64,000 bases of DNA from Deinococcus apachensis DSM 19763 (GCF_000381345.1 NZ_KB906398.1:1-64000); one strand, 5' to 3'; shown: positions 15,665 through 24,086, counted from the stretch's first letter. A program made the numbers and translations. The notes: a model not told the origin generated them from the sequence alone.

Positions 15665-15976
15665 ATGACTTATTTTGGTGAATATGGGTCGGCAAACACA
15701 GAACGGGATATACTGATCCATGCTGGTAAAGTCCGTTTTAGTTATAACGCAGTACCTCTTCCAGAAAATATACCCGAGGGAATGAATGTATCGATGTTGG
15801 TTCCGCAAAATCCAAAAATGCTGCTCGAGGATAAATGCACCATAGTATTTGATTTAGATTATTATTTGCAGCCCATATTAAAAGTAAGATCTCCAGAGCT
15901 CTATCCTACCATCGCATATCTGAAGGAAGTTAAGATTGCAGAGGTAAGTCTATCGTTGCCAATATACTATCTATGA
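15665..15976 (+). CDS. First gene of an AT-rich putative defence pair
   Basis: The 103-residue product is beta-rich (YFGEYGSANTERDILIH, NVSMLVPQNPKMLL) without signal or membrane segment. It is far more AT-rich than the chromosome, preceded by GAGGAG 8 nt upstream and a possible TATAGT -10 at 15636-15641. Its stop overlaps the start of the HEPN gene (ATGA at 15973-15976). It may be the N-terminal part of a split ApeA-like protein or a separate partner. No known family is recognised with certainty. Confidence 0.6.
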   Translation: MTYFGEYGSANTERDILIHAGKVRFSYNAVPLPENIPEGMNVSMLVPQNPKMLLEDKCTIVFDLDYYLQPILKVRSPELYPTIAYLKEVKIAEVSLSLPIYYL

Positions 15977-17046
15977 TATTAGCCCCTTATGCTCCCGGAG
16001 ACAAGACTAAGCATGAGTATACAATAGGTGTCCCTGAAGTACAAATTGGACAACAGGTGCCGTGTGAAAAGATTGGCTTCTATTTCATAAACTCCCAAAT
16101 ATCACTACATAAAAGTGAGAGATTTAGATCAAACAGATACTTATGCAGAATCACGATCAACGGTCTTACTCTAGATATATACAGTAATTATCCTCGTACC
16201 AATGTGTATACTCCCAACAAGCTAACCGTATACGTTGAAGCCTTCTATATGGACGGCGGTAGAATCACATTAAGTTTGTTAAAAAACCATCCCGCATTTA
16301 TCGCATTATGTATATCAATCAAGCTTATATCCACCAGACCATCAGAGCCAGTACTCTTCCACGGCAAAAATGGGAGCGAGACTGTTTGGAAGCACTTTGT
16401 TAGAATCAACCGCAACAGCGTGCTGCCCATCAATCCTGAATCCCCCTATTCGTGGACTGGCAATGGATCTGAATGGTGCCAAAATGGCGACAGCGAGATA
16501 TTGCATGATTTAGTTCATACTATAGCTTCATCAGCTAATACGGCTGAGATAAGCTTTTCAGTAGACTGGTATCTAAAAATAGTCAACTCTAATCTTGGGG
16601 GTGAATCTATTGTTTTAACTCAAGTAGCTTTGGAGGGTATCGCTTGGTGGTATCTCGTCGCTCATAAGAAAGCCATATTAGCCTCTAATTATGACAATCT
16701 AAAGACAGGAGACTGGTTAAGAATGATGCTCAGCTTCATGAACATACCAGCTGAAGTGCCTAAAATATTTTCGCACTTACTAAAGTTGTGCAACGACCAG
16801 TCCTTCAACTTCAAATTGGATGGAATTGCTGACGGTCCACTGGCCTTTGTAAACACTCGAAATTTCATAGTGCATAGATCAGAAAAAAATTTGAAGAAGT
16901 TACAAAAAATTGAAGGGGTCGCAATGCAGGAAGTTGTCAGCCTCGGTCTGTGGTATTTGGAAACAATAATACTAAAATTAGTAGGCTACAAGGGTAAATA
17001 TTACAGCAGAGCGAACAATGACTACAATTTGACGGTATTAGATTAG
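15973..17046 (+). CDS. HEPN-domain protein, ApeA-like putative abortive-infection effector
   Basis: The 357-residue product has a beta-rich N-terminal half and an all-helical C-terminal half from about residue 200 (VALEGIAWWYLVAHKKA). It carries the HEPN RNase motif R-x4-H as Arg296-Asn-Phe-Ile-Val-His301 in NTRNFIVHRSEK. HEPN proteins of the ApeA type cut RNA, often tRNA, on phage infection and halt growth. The AT-rich composition and tight coupling to the preceding gene mark an acquired two-gene unit beside phage genes. Family placement is by motif and architecture, not by search. Confidence 0.7.
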   Translation: MILAPYAPGDKTKHEYTIGVPEVQIGQQVPCEKIGFYFINSQISLHKSERFRSNRYLCRITINGLTLDIYSNYPRTNVYTPNKLTVYVEAFYMDGGRITLSLLKNHPAFIALCISIKLISTRPSEPVLFHGKNGSETVWKHFVRINRNSVLPINPESPYSWTGNGSEWCQNGDSEILHDLVHTIASSANTAEISFSVDWYLKIVNSNLGGESIVLTQVALEGIAWWYLVAHKKAILASNYDNLKTGDWLRMMLSFMNIPAEVPKIFSHLLKLCNDQSFNFKLDGIADGPLAFVNTRNFIVHRSEKNLKKLQKIEGVAMQEVVSLGLWYLETIILKLVGYKGKYYSRANNDYNLTVLD

Positions 17047-17124
17047 ATCTGTTAATCATACTTGTTCGCCAGACTCTTGAGGGTGAAGTTGCCTGAGTCC
17101 TCAGACTGCGTTGCACACAAGGCC

Positions 17125-17400
17125 CTAAGCAACCGGGCAGTGGGAGCAGTACGAGGGAGCAAAGGAGGAAACGAATGTATAAGGGTAGCGTCGGGCCGGG
17201 CGTGACAGGAAAAGCGTGAACAAAAGCTGGGCCACCCCTGCAAGCGGCATCGGTGACCGCATGGGCACTGATGAGGGCCGCAGCAGCAGCGAGGCGCCGT
17301 ACTCCTCCGCCAAACAGCGCTTCAGCTCCGTCAGCCCCTCCGGTATGGCCTCCCAGTCGGGTGGGACCACGAGCATGAGGCAGGGGGACGGTTCGCTCAT
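17125..17400 (-). pseudogene. N-terminal fragment of an unknown protein
   Basis: From ATG 17398-17400 a coherent segment reads MSEPSPCLMLVVPPDWEAIP and continues with helix-forming residues to about residue 45 (LKRCLAEEYGASLLL), then becomes Ser/Pro/Arg-rich and low-complexity toward the AT-rich island. This looks like a gene whose 3' part was replaced when the defence pair entered. No family is recognised. Confidence 0.35.
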
Positions 17401-17468
17401 ACCGTAATGATAGGCAGGGACCTGGGGGGAGAACGTATCCCAGACTCCCGGCCTGATACCCTGCCCGT

Positions 17469-17729
17469 ATGCGCGCGGTGCAGGAGCGGTGCGGCGTTGA
17501 GCTCGACGGGCAGGGCAAGCCCCACGTGGTGCGCTGGCGCAACCGGACTTACCGGGTCACGCGAGAGCATGACGCCTGGCGGGCCGGGGGGCGCTGGTGG
17601 CTGGGGGAGCCCTGCCGGGATTGCTGGCTGCTGGAGTGTGGCGCCTTGACGTTGGAGGTCCATAGGTTTGACGAGACGGACCCACCGCAGGAGGTCAGCG
17701 GGTGGTGGGTGGCGAGGGTGCAGGACTGA
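17469..17729 (+). CDS. DUF6504-like protein, copy 2
   Basis: The 86-residue product matches the protein at 1951 in length and pattern: HVVRWRNRTYRVTRE, AGGRWWLGEPCRDCW and GWWVARVQD at the end. It appears leaderless: TACCCT at 17457-17462 is 6 nt before the ATG and there is no Shine-Dalgarno. A terminator follows. Function is unknown; DUF6504-like proteins in actinobacteria associate with translesion polymerases, which is not shown here. Confidence 0.7.
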   Translation: MRAVQERCGVELDGQGKPHVVRWRNRTYRVTREHDAWRAGGRWWLGEPCRDCWLLECGALTLEVHRFDETDPPQEVSGWWVARVQD

Positions 17730-17734
17730 CACGC

Positions 17735-17775
17735 AAAAAGCCCCCTACCACCAGCCGAAGCCAGGGCGGGGGGCG
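17735..17775 (+). terminator. Terminator of the DUF6504-like gene
   Basis: AAAAAGCCCCCTACC, a spacer and GGCGGGGGGC form a stem very like that at 6016-6060, 6 bp after the stop. With A residues before and T residues after it may act on both strands. Confidence 0.6.
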
Positions 17776-17809
17776 TTGCTTGGCCGACAGCAGAACGTAT
17801 CGGGGCTAG

Positions 17810-18223
17810 CTACCTGCGTTCGATGGCCATCAGCATGTTCCCGTCCGGATCCCGGAACAGGAGGGACGACAGCCCGGGATGCACGGGAGTGACCTCACCG
17901 ACCCATCCCGCGTCCAGAGCAACCAGGCGGGCCTGGGCGGCGGCGAGGTCCGTCGCGAGGAAGGTACAGACCGGGTGGGGCGCGGGCTGGAACACGAAGG
18001 AGGGATCCGCGGCATGATCGTCCAGCGTGATCCAGGGGCGCTCCCCCGGCGCGTTCAGGGTGTAGTAGTTCCGGGCGAGCTCGTGTTCCTTGAGCGGCAA
18101 GTCGAAGACGGCGCTGTACCACGCAGCGGCATGGCGAAGATCACGGACGTGCAGGAACACGCCATCTAGAACATTCAGGAGAGGGGAGGCAGGCACGACC
18201 CACTGTAAAGGCCGACGCCTCAT
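17810..18223 (-). CDS. VOC-superfamily (glyoxalase-fold) protein
   Basis: The 137-residue product has the single beta-alpha-beta-beta-beta repeat of VOC proteins: DGVFLHVRDLRHAAAWYSAV, a middle NYYTLNAPGERPWITL and the ending GLSSLLFRDPDGNMLMAIE, with the typical DPDGN loop and metal-ligand Glu at the C-terminus. It should dimerise and bind a metal and small substrate; which is unknown. ATG at 18221-18223 gives a short N-terminal extension; a GTG nearer the first strand is also possible. Confidence 0.85.
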   Translation of the reverse strand: MRRRPLQWVVPASPLLNVLDGVFLHVRDLRHAAAWYSAVFDLPLKEHELARNYYTLNAPGERPWITLDDHAADPSFVFQPAPHPVCTFLATDLAAAQARLVALDAGWVGEVTPVHPGLSSLLFRDPDGNMLMAIERR

Positions 18224-18306
18224 GCTGCTTTTTGCTGCTGTACTCCAAGGGCTGGGAGACCCCGCCTCTGCCTGGCCGGTACTGTATGCGGTCAGCCGAA
18301 GGACCG

Positions 18307-19092
18307 TCACTGACGGGCGATAGGTCGAGTCTGCTCCAGTAGCTCCTCCCACAGCCGGGAGGCCTCCTCGCTCGCCAGGCACCCGCGCCCCTCGCCGCCC
18401 CGGTAGGACCACAGCAGCACGTCGTCCACCCCGGAGGCCAGCGCCGCCCGCAGCGCCGCCAGTGCGTGACTGTGGTGCGCCCGGTCCACCCCGAACGCCC
18501 GCACCCACAGGTGGGACGAGGCGAGGGTGCTCTCCCCCACCTCCGCAGCGGCGGAACGTGTCGCGGAGGCCTGCTCCTCCGGGGTGGTGCGCCAGTCGTA
18601 GTCCGAGGTGCCGAGGGAACTCAGCAGCGGCAGCAGTGAGGCATGCGGGACGCGCCCCCGCTCGTAGCACAGCCACACGGGGGTCTGGCGTTCCCTGATC
18701 CGCTGGGCCCAGCCCCGGAGGGTGGGCGTGAGGTCACGCGCCGTCAAGCGGTCGCGCGGCTCGTCGAGCATGATCGCGTCCGGCCTGGCATTCAGGGCCA
18801 GTTCGAGCCAGCGGTCTACAGCGGTCAGACGGTCCTGCCGACCGGAGACGGCAGAGAGGCCTTCCCCACCGAAACACGAGGCCAGCCCCCAGGGACTCAG
18901 CACCGGGCTCAGCCCCAGGTCCCTCGCCGCCCAGACGTAATCCTTGAACAGGCGCGGCGAGTAGGTGAGCTGCTCCTCGGTAAGCGGGAACACCACGGTC
19001 TGGAAGCCAGAGCAGGCGAGGTCGTCGAGGTCCTGAACGAAGTGACGGCCTACCTCGCTGGAGAAGTAGGCCGTGCCGAGTCGGGGCGTCAT
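18307..19092 (-). CDS. TIM-barrel-like hypothetical protein
   Basis: The 261-residue product shows alternating strands and helices typical of glycosidase-like barrels: GFQTVVFPLTEEQL, LGLSPVLSPWGLASCFGGEG, PDAIMLDEPRDRLT, TPVWLCYERG and VDDVLLWSYRGGEGRGCLA. Glu in LDEP and CYE could be active-site acids but this is a guess. The ATG overlaps the stop of the lipoprotein gene upstream (ATGA at 19089-19092), so the phage lysis-side operon may run into it. Confidence 0.55.
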   Translation of the reverse strand: MTPRLGTAYFSSEVGRHFVQDLDDLACSGFQTVVFPLTEEQLTYSPRLFKDYVWAARDLGLSPVLSPWGLASCFGGEGLSAVSGRQDRLTAVDRWLELALNARPDAIMLDEPRDRLTARDLTPTLRGWAQRIRERQTPVWLCYERGRVPHASLLPLLSSLGTSDYDWRTTPEEQASATRSAAAEVGESTLASSHLWVRAFGVDRAHHSHALAALRAALASGVDDVLLWSYRGGEGRGCLASEEASRLWEELLEQTRPIARQ

Positions 19093-19457
19093 TCGAGGGG
19101 CAGGAAGATCGGCCGCGCCCCGCTGGCCTCGCGGTAGAAGGTCACGTTGCCGCTCTCCACTGCCCCGGCTGTGACGCTGATGCGGAACAGTTTCCCGCCC
19201 GGCACGTCCGGCAGGTTGCACCCCCACAGTCCGGGGCGGTCGCGCTCGCGGCAAACCTCGACCCCCTCATTGACCGCGCTGACCTTCAGGCCCGCGCCCC
19301 TCAGGAACACAGTAGGCACCTGAGCGGTGGTCTCGCCCGGGTTCTTGAACACGACGGCCTGAGCGTCACGCGCCAACGAAGCGCTTTCCCGCTGGGCGAG
19401 TTGCAGGCTGGGAGCACAGGAGGACAACAGCAGAGCGGCGATCACGAGCTTCTTCAT
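19089..19457 (-). CDS. Small lipoprotein, 122 aa
   Basis: The signal peptide MKKLVIAALLLSSC has an SSC lipobox. The remainder is a beta-sandwich-like domain with two cysteines (VCRERDRPGLWGC). It lies at the downstream end of the phage late operon, 2 bp from the preceding gene and overlapping the next by 4 bp. Possible roles are outer-membrane lysis or superinfection exclusion; neither is shown by sequence. Confidence 0.7.
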   Translation of the reverse strand: MKKLVIAALLLSSCAPSLQLAQRESASLARDAQAVVFKNPGETTAQVPTVFLRGAGLKVSAVNEGVEVCRERDRPGLWGCNLPDVPGGKLFRISVTAGAVESGNVTFYREASGARPIFLPLE

Positions 19458-19458
19458 G

Positions 19459-19656
19459 TCAGATCAACTCCCCGCGCTCCAGGTCGTCGAGCGCTTCCTG
19501 AACCTTCAGGCGGTTTTCCTGAGAGAGATGGGCGTCACCGTCGCGCAGGTCGGCCACGATGGGCGCTAGGATCGGCGCGAGCTTCAGGACGGCCTGGGCG
19601 GAGAAGCCCGCCTTGCCGCCCAGCATTCCGGTCAGCAGTTGCAGCAGTTCGTTCAT
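19459..19656 (-). CDS. Small hypothetical protein of the lysis region, 65 aa
   Basis: The product begins MNELLQLLTGMLGGKAGFSA, contains an amphipathic helix with LKLAPILAPIVADL and ends in a charged helix. Its stop is 2 bp from the start of the lipoprotein gene. Weak membrane association is possible. No family is recognised. Confidence 0.6.
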   Translation of the reverse strand: MNELLQLLTGMLGGKAGFSAQAVLKLAPILAPIVADLRDGDAHLSQENRLKVQEALDDLERGELI

Positions 19657-19713
19657 GGTGTTCTCCCTTCAGTCTGCGATAGAGCCAGCAGGGCGGCCCA
19701 GAGAAAAGCAGGC

Positions 19714-20214
19714 TTACTTCAGGTCCCCCAGACCGCTGAGGGGTGGGGGACCTGAAGGTTCGGGTGCTGGGGCTGAAGTGGGCGTACCTTTCCGGTTCCC
19801 CCAGTACACCGTGATCCAACCGATGACCGTCTTCAGCAAGTCACGGAAGCCCATAGCGACGATGGCGCTGGCAAGGCCGAAGAAGGCAACGCTCCATGGC
19901 ACGTCCAGCCCGAACAGGGGCAGTTGCGCACCGAACTTGCCCAGGTACAGCCCCGTACTCCCAACCTCCCCGAACAGCACCGCGAGGAAGCGCCACAGCC
20001 ACGGGTTCCCGATGACCTGGCCGTACTTCGCATACTGGGGTTGCTCGGCCGCGCGCTTGATGGCCGCGATCAGCAGCAGCAGGAACGCTCCGAAGGCGTA
20101 CGGGCTCTTGCCCCACCCGACGGGGTCGAAGGTGAGGCCGGACCCCGGGTCTCCCTGGGCGAGGGCCGAGCCGAACAGCACGAAGAGAGCGAGAAACGAG
20201 AAGTAACGCTTCAT
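19714..20214 (-). CDS. Holin-like phage membrane protein
   Basis: The 166-residue product has a signal-like N-terminus (FLALFVLFGSALAQG), three further hydrophobic segments (AFGAFLLLLIAAI, WLWRFLAVLFGEVG, WSVAFFGLASAIVAMGF) and a polar Pro-rich tail. This resembles phage holins, including those with a signal peptide. It sits two genes from the amidase, which supports a lysis role. Confidence 0.65.
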   Translation of the reverse strand: MKRYFSFLALFVLFGSALAQGDPGSGLTFDPVGWGKSPYAFGAFLLLLIAAIKRAAEQPQYAKYGQVIGNPWLWRFLAVLFGEVGSTGLYLGKFGAQLPLFGLDVPWSVAFFGLASAIVAMGFRDLLKTVIGWITVYWGNRKGTPTSAPAPEPSGPPPLSGLGDLK

Positions 20215-20275
20215 GACGCACCTCCAATGAACGCGCCCCCGGCCGGTGCGGGCCAGGGGCGGGGAGAGGGCAGGA

Positions 20276-20446
20276 TTAGGGGGCAGGTTCGTCGGCGGGT
20301 TGCCGCAGGGCGGCGAGCAGCGCGGTGAGCCTCGCTTCTGCCTGTTCCACCCGGCGCTTCTCGCCTTCCGTGTGCCGCTTGTCGCGGTACGCGGCGCGGG
20401 CTTCCAGACCCTCCTCGATGGCGTCGAGGAATTCCTTTCCGTCCAT
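20276..20446 (-). CDS. Small charged helical protein, 56 aa
   Basis: A short frame from ATG 20444-20446 to TAA 20276-20278 encodes MDGKEFLDAIEEGLEARAAY followed by a Lys/Glu/Arg-rich helix. The ribosome binding site AGGAGG (20452-20457) is ideally spaced and partly inside the preceding amidase gene end. It lies between endolysin and holin-like genes and is probably a lysis accessory or coiled-coil protein. Confidence 0.65.
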   Translation of the reverse strand: MDGKEFLDAIEEGLEARAAYRDKRHTEGEKRRVEQAEARLTALLAALRQPADEPAP

Positions 20447-20456
20447 GGTGAGCCTC

Positions 20457-21092
20457 CTATTTCCGCAGGGCGGCGAGGGGGTCGGGGGTAACGTAAACCT
20501 TGTCGGTACCGGAGATAAGCGTGCCCACGCCGATCTGGGTGTTCGTTTCCGGGTTGAAGAGCCTCACTGGCCGGGCGTCCTGCGCGTCAGGCTGGTGGGC
20601 AGGTGCGGGCGCCATCACTGCCTGGACGGCCTTTATATAGGCGTCCCACGGCCAGGTGGGGCCGGGGCAGTTCTTGCGGGCCGCCCGGTTGGGGTTCACT
20701 TCGCTGTGGGCGATGAGGTGGACCCGGTCGGCGGGAATGCCGTACCGCTGGCACAGCCCCGCCACGAGTTCCGCCGAGGCGGCGAGCTGGGCCGGGCTTG
20801 GGGTCCAAGGCCCCTTGCTCGGCTGTCCCTCGTGCTCAATGCCGACAGAGCGCAGGTTCATGGCCCATTCTCCGGAGTGCCAGGCGGTGTCGCTCTCCCG
20901 CACGCTCTGGATCACCGTGCCGTCCGTACCCACGGTGAAGTGGGCCGACACGTTGCACTGAGGGTCAGCGAACCAGGCAGCCGTGCCTCGCAGGGTCCCG
21001 TCGGCCACGTGGATCACGACACGGTCCACCCGCGTCCCCTGGCGTCCCGGAGTGTAATTCCCGCTGTGGGCGGGCACTTGTTCGATCTTCAT
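20457..21092 (-). CDS. N-acetylmuramoyl-L-alanine amidase (endolysin)
   Basis: The 211-residue product is an Amidase_2 (T7-lysozyme-like) enzyme with zinc ligands His28 (VVIH), His129 (LIAHSEVNP) and Cys142 (KNCPGP), and GIEHEG in the middle. It cuts the amide bond between muramic acid and the first peptide residue to release phage progeny. A short C-terminal extension (about 165-211) could be a wall-binding tail. No signal peptide is present, so it needs a holin, and a holin-like gene lies nearby. ATG overlaps the preceding stop (ATGA). Confidence 0.93.
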   Translation of the reverse strand: MKIEQVPAHSGNYTPGRQGTRVDRVVIHVADGTLRGTAAWFADPQCNVSAHFTVGTDGTVIQSVRESDTAWHSGEWAMNLRSVGIEHEGQPSKGPWTPSPAQLAASAELVAGLCQRYGIPADRVHLIAHSEVNPNRAARKNCPGPTWPWDAYIKAVQAVMAPAPAHQPDAQDARPVRLFNPETNTQIGVGTLISGTDKVYVTPDPLAALRK

Positions 21093-21523
21093 GTTCCTCC
21101 CTCTTTCGGGTCTTCGGGCCAGACCCTCGGCGGGCGCCCGTACTCGGTTTCCAATGCGAGCAATAGAGCCCGCGCCTCGCTGCGGCCGGTGAGGTAGTAC
21201 AGGCTGCGGGTGGTCAGGCGCTCGATCTGCACATGCAACTCGCGCATCTGGCGCTCCTGGGCGAGGCGCTGATCCTCCATCGCACTGCGGAGCGCCCGAA
21301 TGTCCTCGCGCAGCTCCTCGATCTCCTCCTGATCCTTGGCCCGTTCCTCGCGCAGCCGCTTGATCTCCTCGCGGTACTCCTGCCGAAACTCACGGGCATC
21401 CTGGCCCCCGGTGGTGAAGAAGTTCTTGGCGAAGGCGGTCAGGATGCTGCCCCCAAACAACCCGACAGCGTACTTAAGCGCGTCGAGAACGTTGCTGGAG
21501 GCGTGGGGGTCAGGAGCGCCCAC
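21089..21523 (-). CDS. Membrane-anchored coiled-coil protein of the lysis region
   Basis: The 144-residue product has a moderately hydrophobic segment near residues 13-33 (LDALKYAVGLFGGSILTAFA) and a very long Glu/Arg/Lys coiled coil to about residue 105. The layout of an N-terminal anchor plus periplasmic coiled coil resembles i-spanins (Rz), but no family is identified. It overlaps the amidase start by 4 bp. The GTG at 21521-21523 overlaps the preceding gene by 14 bp. Confidence 0.55.
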   Translation of the reverse strand: MGAPDPHASSNVLDALKYAVGLFGGSILTAFAKNFFTTGGQDAREFRQEYREEIKRLREERAKDQEEIEELREDIRALRSAMEDQRLAQERQMRELHVQIERLTTRSLYYLTGRSEARALLLALETEYGRPPRVWPEDPKEGGT

Positions 21524-21959
21524 GGTGTCCCCAGCACTTCGTCAACCACACCCGGAACCGCTGCGGCCAGCGGTTGTGCCAGAACCAGTCGTCCGCTGTG
21601 TAGTAGGCCAGGACGCAGCTCCACAACCCCAGCCCCCCGTACACCACGCTCCCCCAGGTCAGCCCGTAAGGCCCCTGCGTGACCAGAATGCTGAACAGAA
21701 TGAAGAAGACGGCCGAGGCGAACTGCCACAGGATCAGCAGCGGTTTGCCGCGCGGGATCAGCAACAGGCCCAAGGCGATGGTCAGGGCGGTGACCCCCCA
21801 GAAGATGGTGGGCATGATGGCGTGAAACCCCGCATAACTGGGGACGATCAGCGCCAGGTTGGGCCGAAGGAAGGAGACGATGGCAACCCCGAGGTGAAGG
21901 CCCCCGAGTCCGGTGCGGGAAGCCGAGACCCCGCGCCGCCAGGTCTCGTGCCAGGTCAT
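21510..21959 (-). CDS. Four-span membrane protein in the phage late operon
   Basis: The 149-residue product has hydrophobic stretches near LHLGVAIVSFL, IMPTIFWGVTALTIALGLLLI, LLILWQFASAVFFILFSIL and VVYGGLGLWSCVLAYY. ATG 21957-21959 overlaps the preceding stop (ATGA). It could be a second holin or an antiholin; no family is recognised. Confidence 0.55.
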   Translation of the reverse strand: MTWHETWRRGVSASRTGLGGLHLGVAIVSFLRPNLALIVPSYAGFHAIMPTIFWGVTALTIALGLLLIPRGKPLLILWQFASAVFFILFSILVTQGPYGLTWGSVVYGGLGLWSCVLAYYTADDWFWHNRWPQRFRVWLTKCWGHRGRS

Positions 21960-22330
21960 GGTCCCTCCGCTGGGAGCCAGTCCGTCCCGTCCCAGTAATT
22001 CCATTCCCAGTGCAAGGTGGTCCACAGCTCACGGGAAGGAACGGACGAAGAGATGGCCGTGAGGTTCCACCCCCAGACCCCGCCGTACTGCGGGAGGCCG
22101 CCGGGCTTCTGGGGCACGAAGGGGCCGTACGAATTCAGGGTGCTGACCTTGCGAACGCGCCCCACTCCGCCCGGCGGGCAGGCGGGGTCGAGCCGCAGGA
22201 GGGCACGGTAGGCGAAGCCGAGCACGTAGTCCGGGATGACTTGCACCGGGCAGTACGTGGTCTGGGCGGAGGCAGTGGGCAGGGAAAGGGCCGCCCCGAT
22301 CAGCAGGGCGGCCCAGAGTGGGCTTCGCAT
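21956..22330 (-). CDS. Exported small protein, 124 aa
   Basis: A clear signal peptide (SPLWAALLIGAALSLPTASA, cleavage near residue 23) precedes a secreted domain with two cysteines and many aromatic residues near the end (WTTLHWEWNYWDGTDWL). It lies between the large lipoprotein gene and the four-span membrane protein. Exported products in a late operon are unusual; function is unknown. Confidence 0.65.
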   Translation of the reverse strand: MRSPLWAALLIGAALSLPTASAQTTYCPVQVIPDYVLGFAYRALLRLDPACPPGGVGRVRKVSTLNSYGPFVPQKPGGLPQYGGVWGWNLTAISSSVPSRELWTTLHWEWNYWDGTDWLPAEGP

Positions 22331-22349
22331 GGGGAACCTCCTGTGGGTC

Positions 22350-23966
22350 CTAGTTCGGGTCAGCCCCCAGGCTGCCTTCGATGCTCTTGTCCCCCGTCAG
22401 GAACAGCGGCAGGTCACAACGGATCTCGACGGTCCAGGCGTCCCGCGCCGTGCAGTACCCAGTGTCCGTGTCGGCGGGCGGGGTAGTCGCACTGGAGAAG
22501 CCGGGCGCGATGAACTGCCGGGTGGCGTGCGCGTCCGTCGCGGGCAGAAACCCCTCGCCATGCGGGTCGGTGTAGAACACCCCGCTGTTCTGCCCGTGGT
22601 CCCCCGCCGTGACGCGGGTGTTCGGGCCGAACTCCAGCAGGCGCTCGCTGCCCGTATGGATCGGATCGAGGGCATACAAGTTCTGGAGGGTGGTGCAGCC
22701 GGGCGCATCCGCGCAGCGGGTCTGTGGGAAGCTCGTCTTGACGCTGAAGAAGGCCGGGTGCCAGCCGGTCACGTTGTACTCGTTATCGATCACCCACGGC
22801 TCATACCCATCGGTGTTCGGCCCGCCCAGCGTCCGGCTGCCCATGTCGCGGATCTGGCCCTGGTCCTCCGGGCAGCCGGAGATCAGCTCGAACTCCCCAG
22901 GCGCCGTGAACACCCGCGCCCGCCCGAAGTCCCCCATCAGGTGCAGGTCGGCCTTCAGCACCCCGCCTGCCACCACGCCGAGGTCAGCGGTGTGATACCG
23001 CTGGCAGATCCGGCCCGCACCTGCCCCACCCATGTGGTAGGTCACGTTCCACCACACCCCGGTCACCCGGTCCTTGAAGACGTGGCTCTTGAACCCCACA
23101 TGCGGCTCAGTCATGCCATGCCGGGCAGCGGTGTACCCGTAGAGGGGCTGGTAGAGCGGTTTCCCATCGGCGCCCACTCCGGCCAGCTTGGGGTCAGAGC
23201 CGTGCTCGTGCCTGAAGTAGCACCAGTACACCGGGTCCACCTGTGGGTGCCAGGTGGGGTACATCTGCCCGTCTGGCCCGAGGGCTTTGTACTGATCGTG
23301 AACCCAGGCTGGGCAGGTCTGATTCGGCACTGGAGGGGTTTGCCCTGCGGGCACGCTCGGCGCGGCGCTGCCGGTGCCGTTCGCCTCCCCGACGATCACG
23401 CTGGAGAACTGCGTGCCCGTTTCGCTGGGGTAACTCATGGGCAGGAGGTCAACCGACCCAGCCTGGAACGTCTTGACGAACACGGGATAGGTACGTCCGC
23501 TTGTGAGGGTGACACTGCCGCGCTCAGTCCAACTCCCCAACCAGCTCGGGCGGTAGTTCCCCGCGCGCCAGATCAGCCCGACCTGTGCAGCCCGGTTCAG
23601 CTTCAAGCCGAACTGCTGGAAGGTGTCGATGGCGACCGTGTAGGAATTCGGCAAGCCGAGGTGATCCCAGCCCGCGTACTGCCCCGCGTTGCTGATCGTC
23701 TGCGTCCCGAAATGGGTCACACCCGGGTCGAGGGTCAGCCCGGCGTTGAACTGCCGGGGGGCGTACCGCAGGCTGTCGTACTTCTGGAGTTCGCCCTGCA
23801 TCCGCCAGTAGGCCGCGACCAGCGTGGGCTGTACGGTAGGGGCCGGGGTGGGGATCGGGGGTCGCGGCTTGCGCCTCTGCATCTCCAGGTGCCCCGCGTG
23901 GGTCTCCTGCGGCACCGTGCCGCACGCTGCAAGGATCGCTACCAGTCCTACCAGGAATCGCTTCAT
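22350..23966 (-). CDS. Large lipoprotein in the prophage late operon, 538 aa
   Basis: The ATG at 23964-23966 follows GGGAGGAG and starts a lipobox signal (FLVGLVAILAACG). A Pro-rich linker then leads to a large His/Tyr/Trp-rich domain with YWCYFRHEHGSDPK near the middle and a VTYHMGGAGAG segment. The HEH cluster suggests metal binding but no known active site is complete. It is larger than usual exclusion lipoproteins. It may modify the surface of the lysogen or act in late infection; no family is recognised. Confidence 0.65.
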   Translation of the reverse strand: MKRFLVGLVAILAACGTVPQETHAGHLEMQRRKPRPPIPTPAPTVQPTLVAAYWRMQGELQKYDSLRYAPRQFNAGLTLDPGVTHFGTQTISNAGQYAGWDHLGLPNSYTVAIDTFQQFGLKLNRAAQVGLIWRAGNYRPSWLGSWTERGSVTLTSGRTYPVFVKTFQAGSVDLLPMSYPSETGTQFSSVIVGEANGTGSAAPSVPAGQTPPVPNQTCPAWVHDQYKALGPDGQMYPTWHPQVDPVYWCYFRHEHGSDPKLAGVGADGKPLYQPLYGYTAARHGMTEPHVGFKSHVFKDRVTGVWWNVTYHMGGAGAGRICQRYHTADLGVVAGGVLKADLHLMGDFGRARVFTAPGEFELISGCPEDQGQIRDMGSRTLGGPNTDGYEPWVIDNEYNVTGWHPAFFSVKTSFPQTRCADAPGCTTLQNLYALDPIHTGSERLLEFGPNTRVTAGDHGQNSGVFYTDPHGEGFLPATDAHATRQFIAPGFSSATTPPADTDTGYCTARDAWTVEIRCDLPLFLTGDKSIEGSLGADPN

Positions 23967-24086
23967 ACCCTTCTCCTCCCGGGCGAGGGGCCCGGAACTG
24001 AACTGCTCGCACTGTCGTGTGGGGGGTGACACAAGAACCTCACAGGCGAACGCCGCCCCCCGAGGAGCGGCGCACGGGCGGGAAGG

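Noticed and set aside
22236..24029. Plus-strand frame of 597 codons opposite the large lipoprotein
   Set aside because: The minus strand has a signal peptide, RBS and clean start; the plus frame has none.
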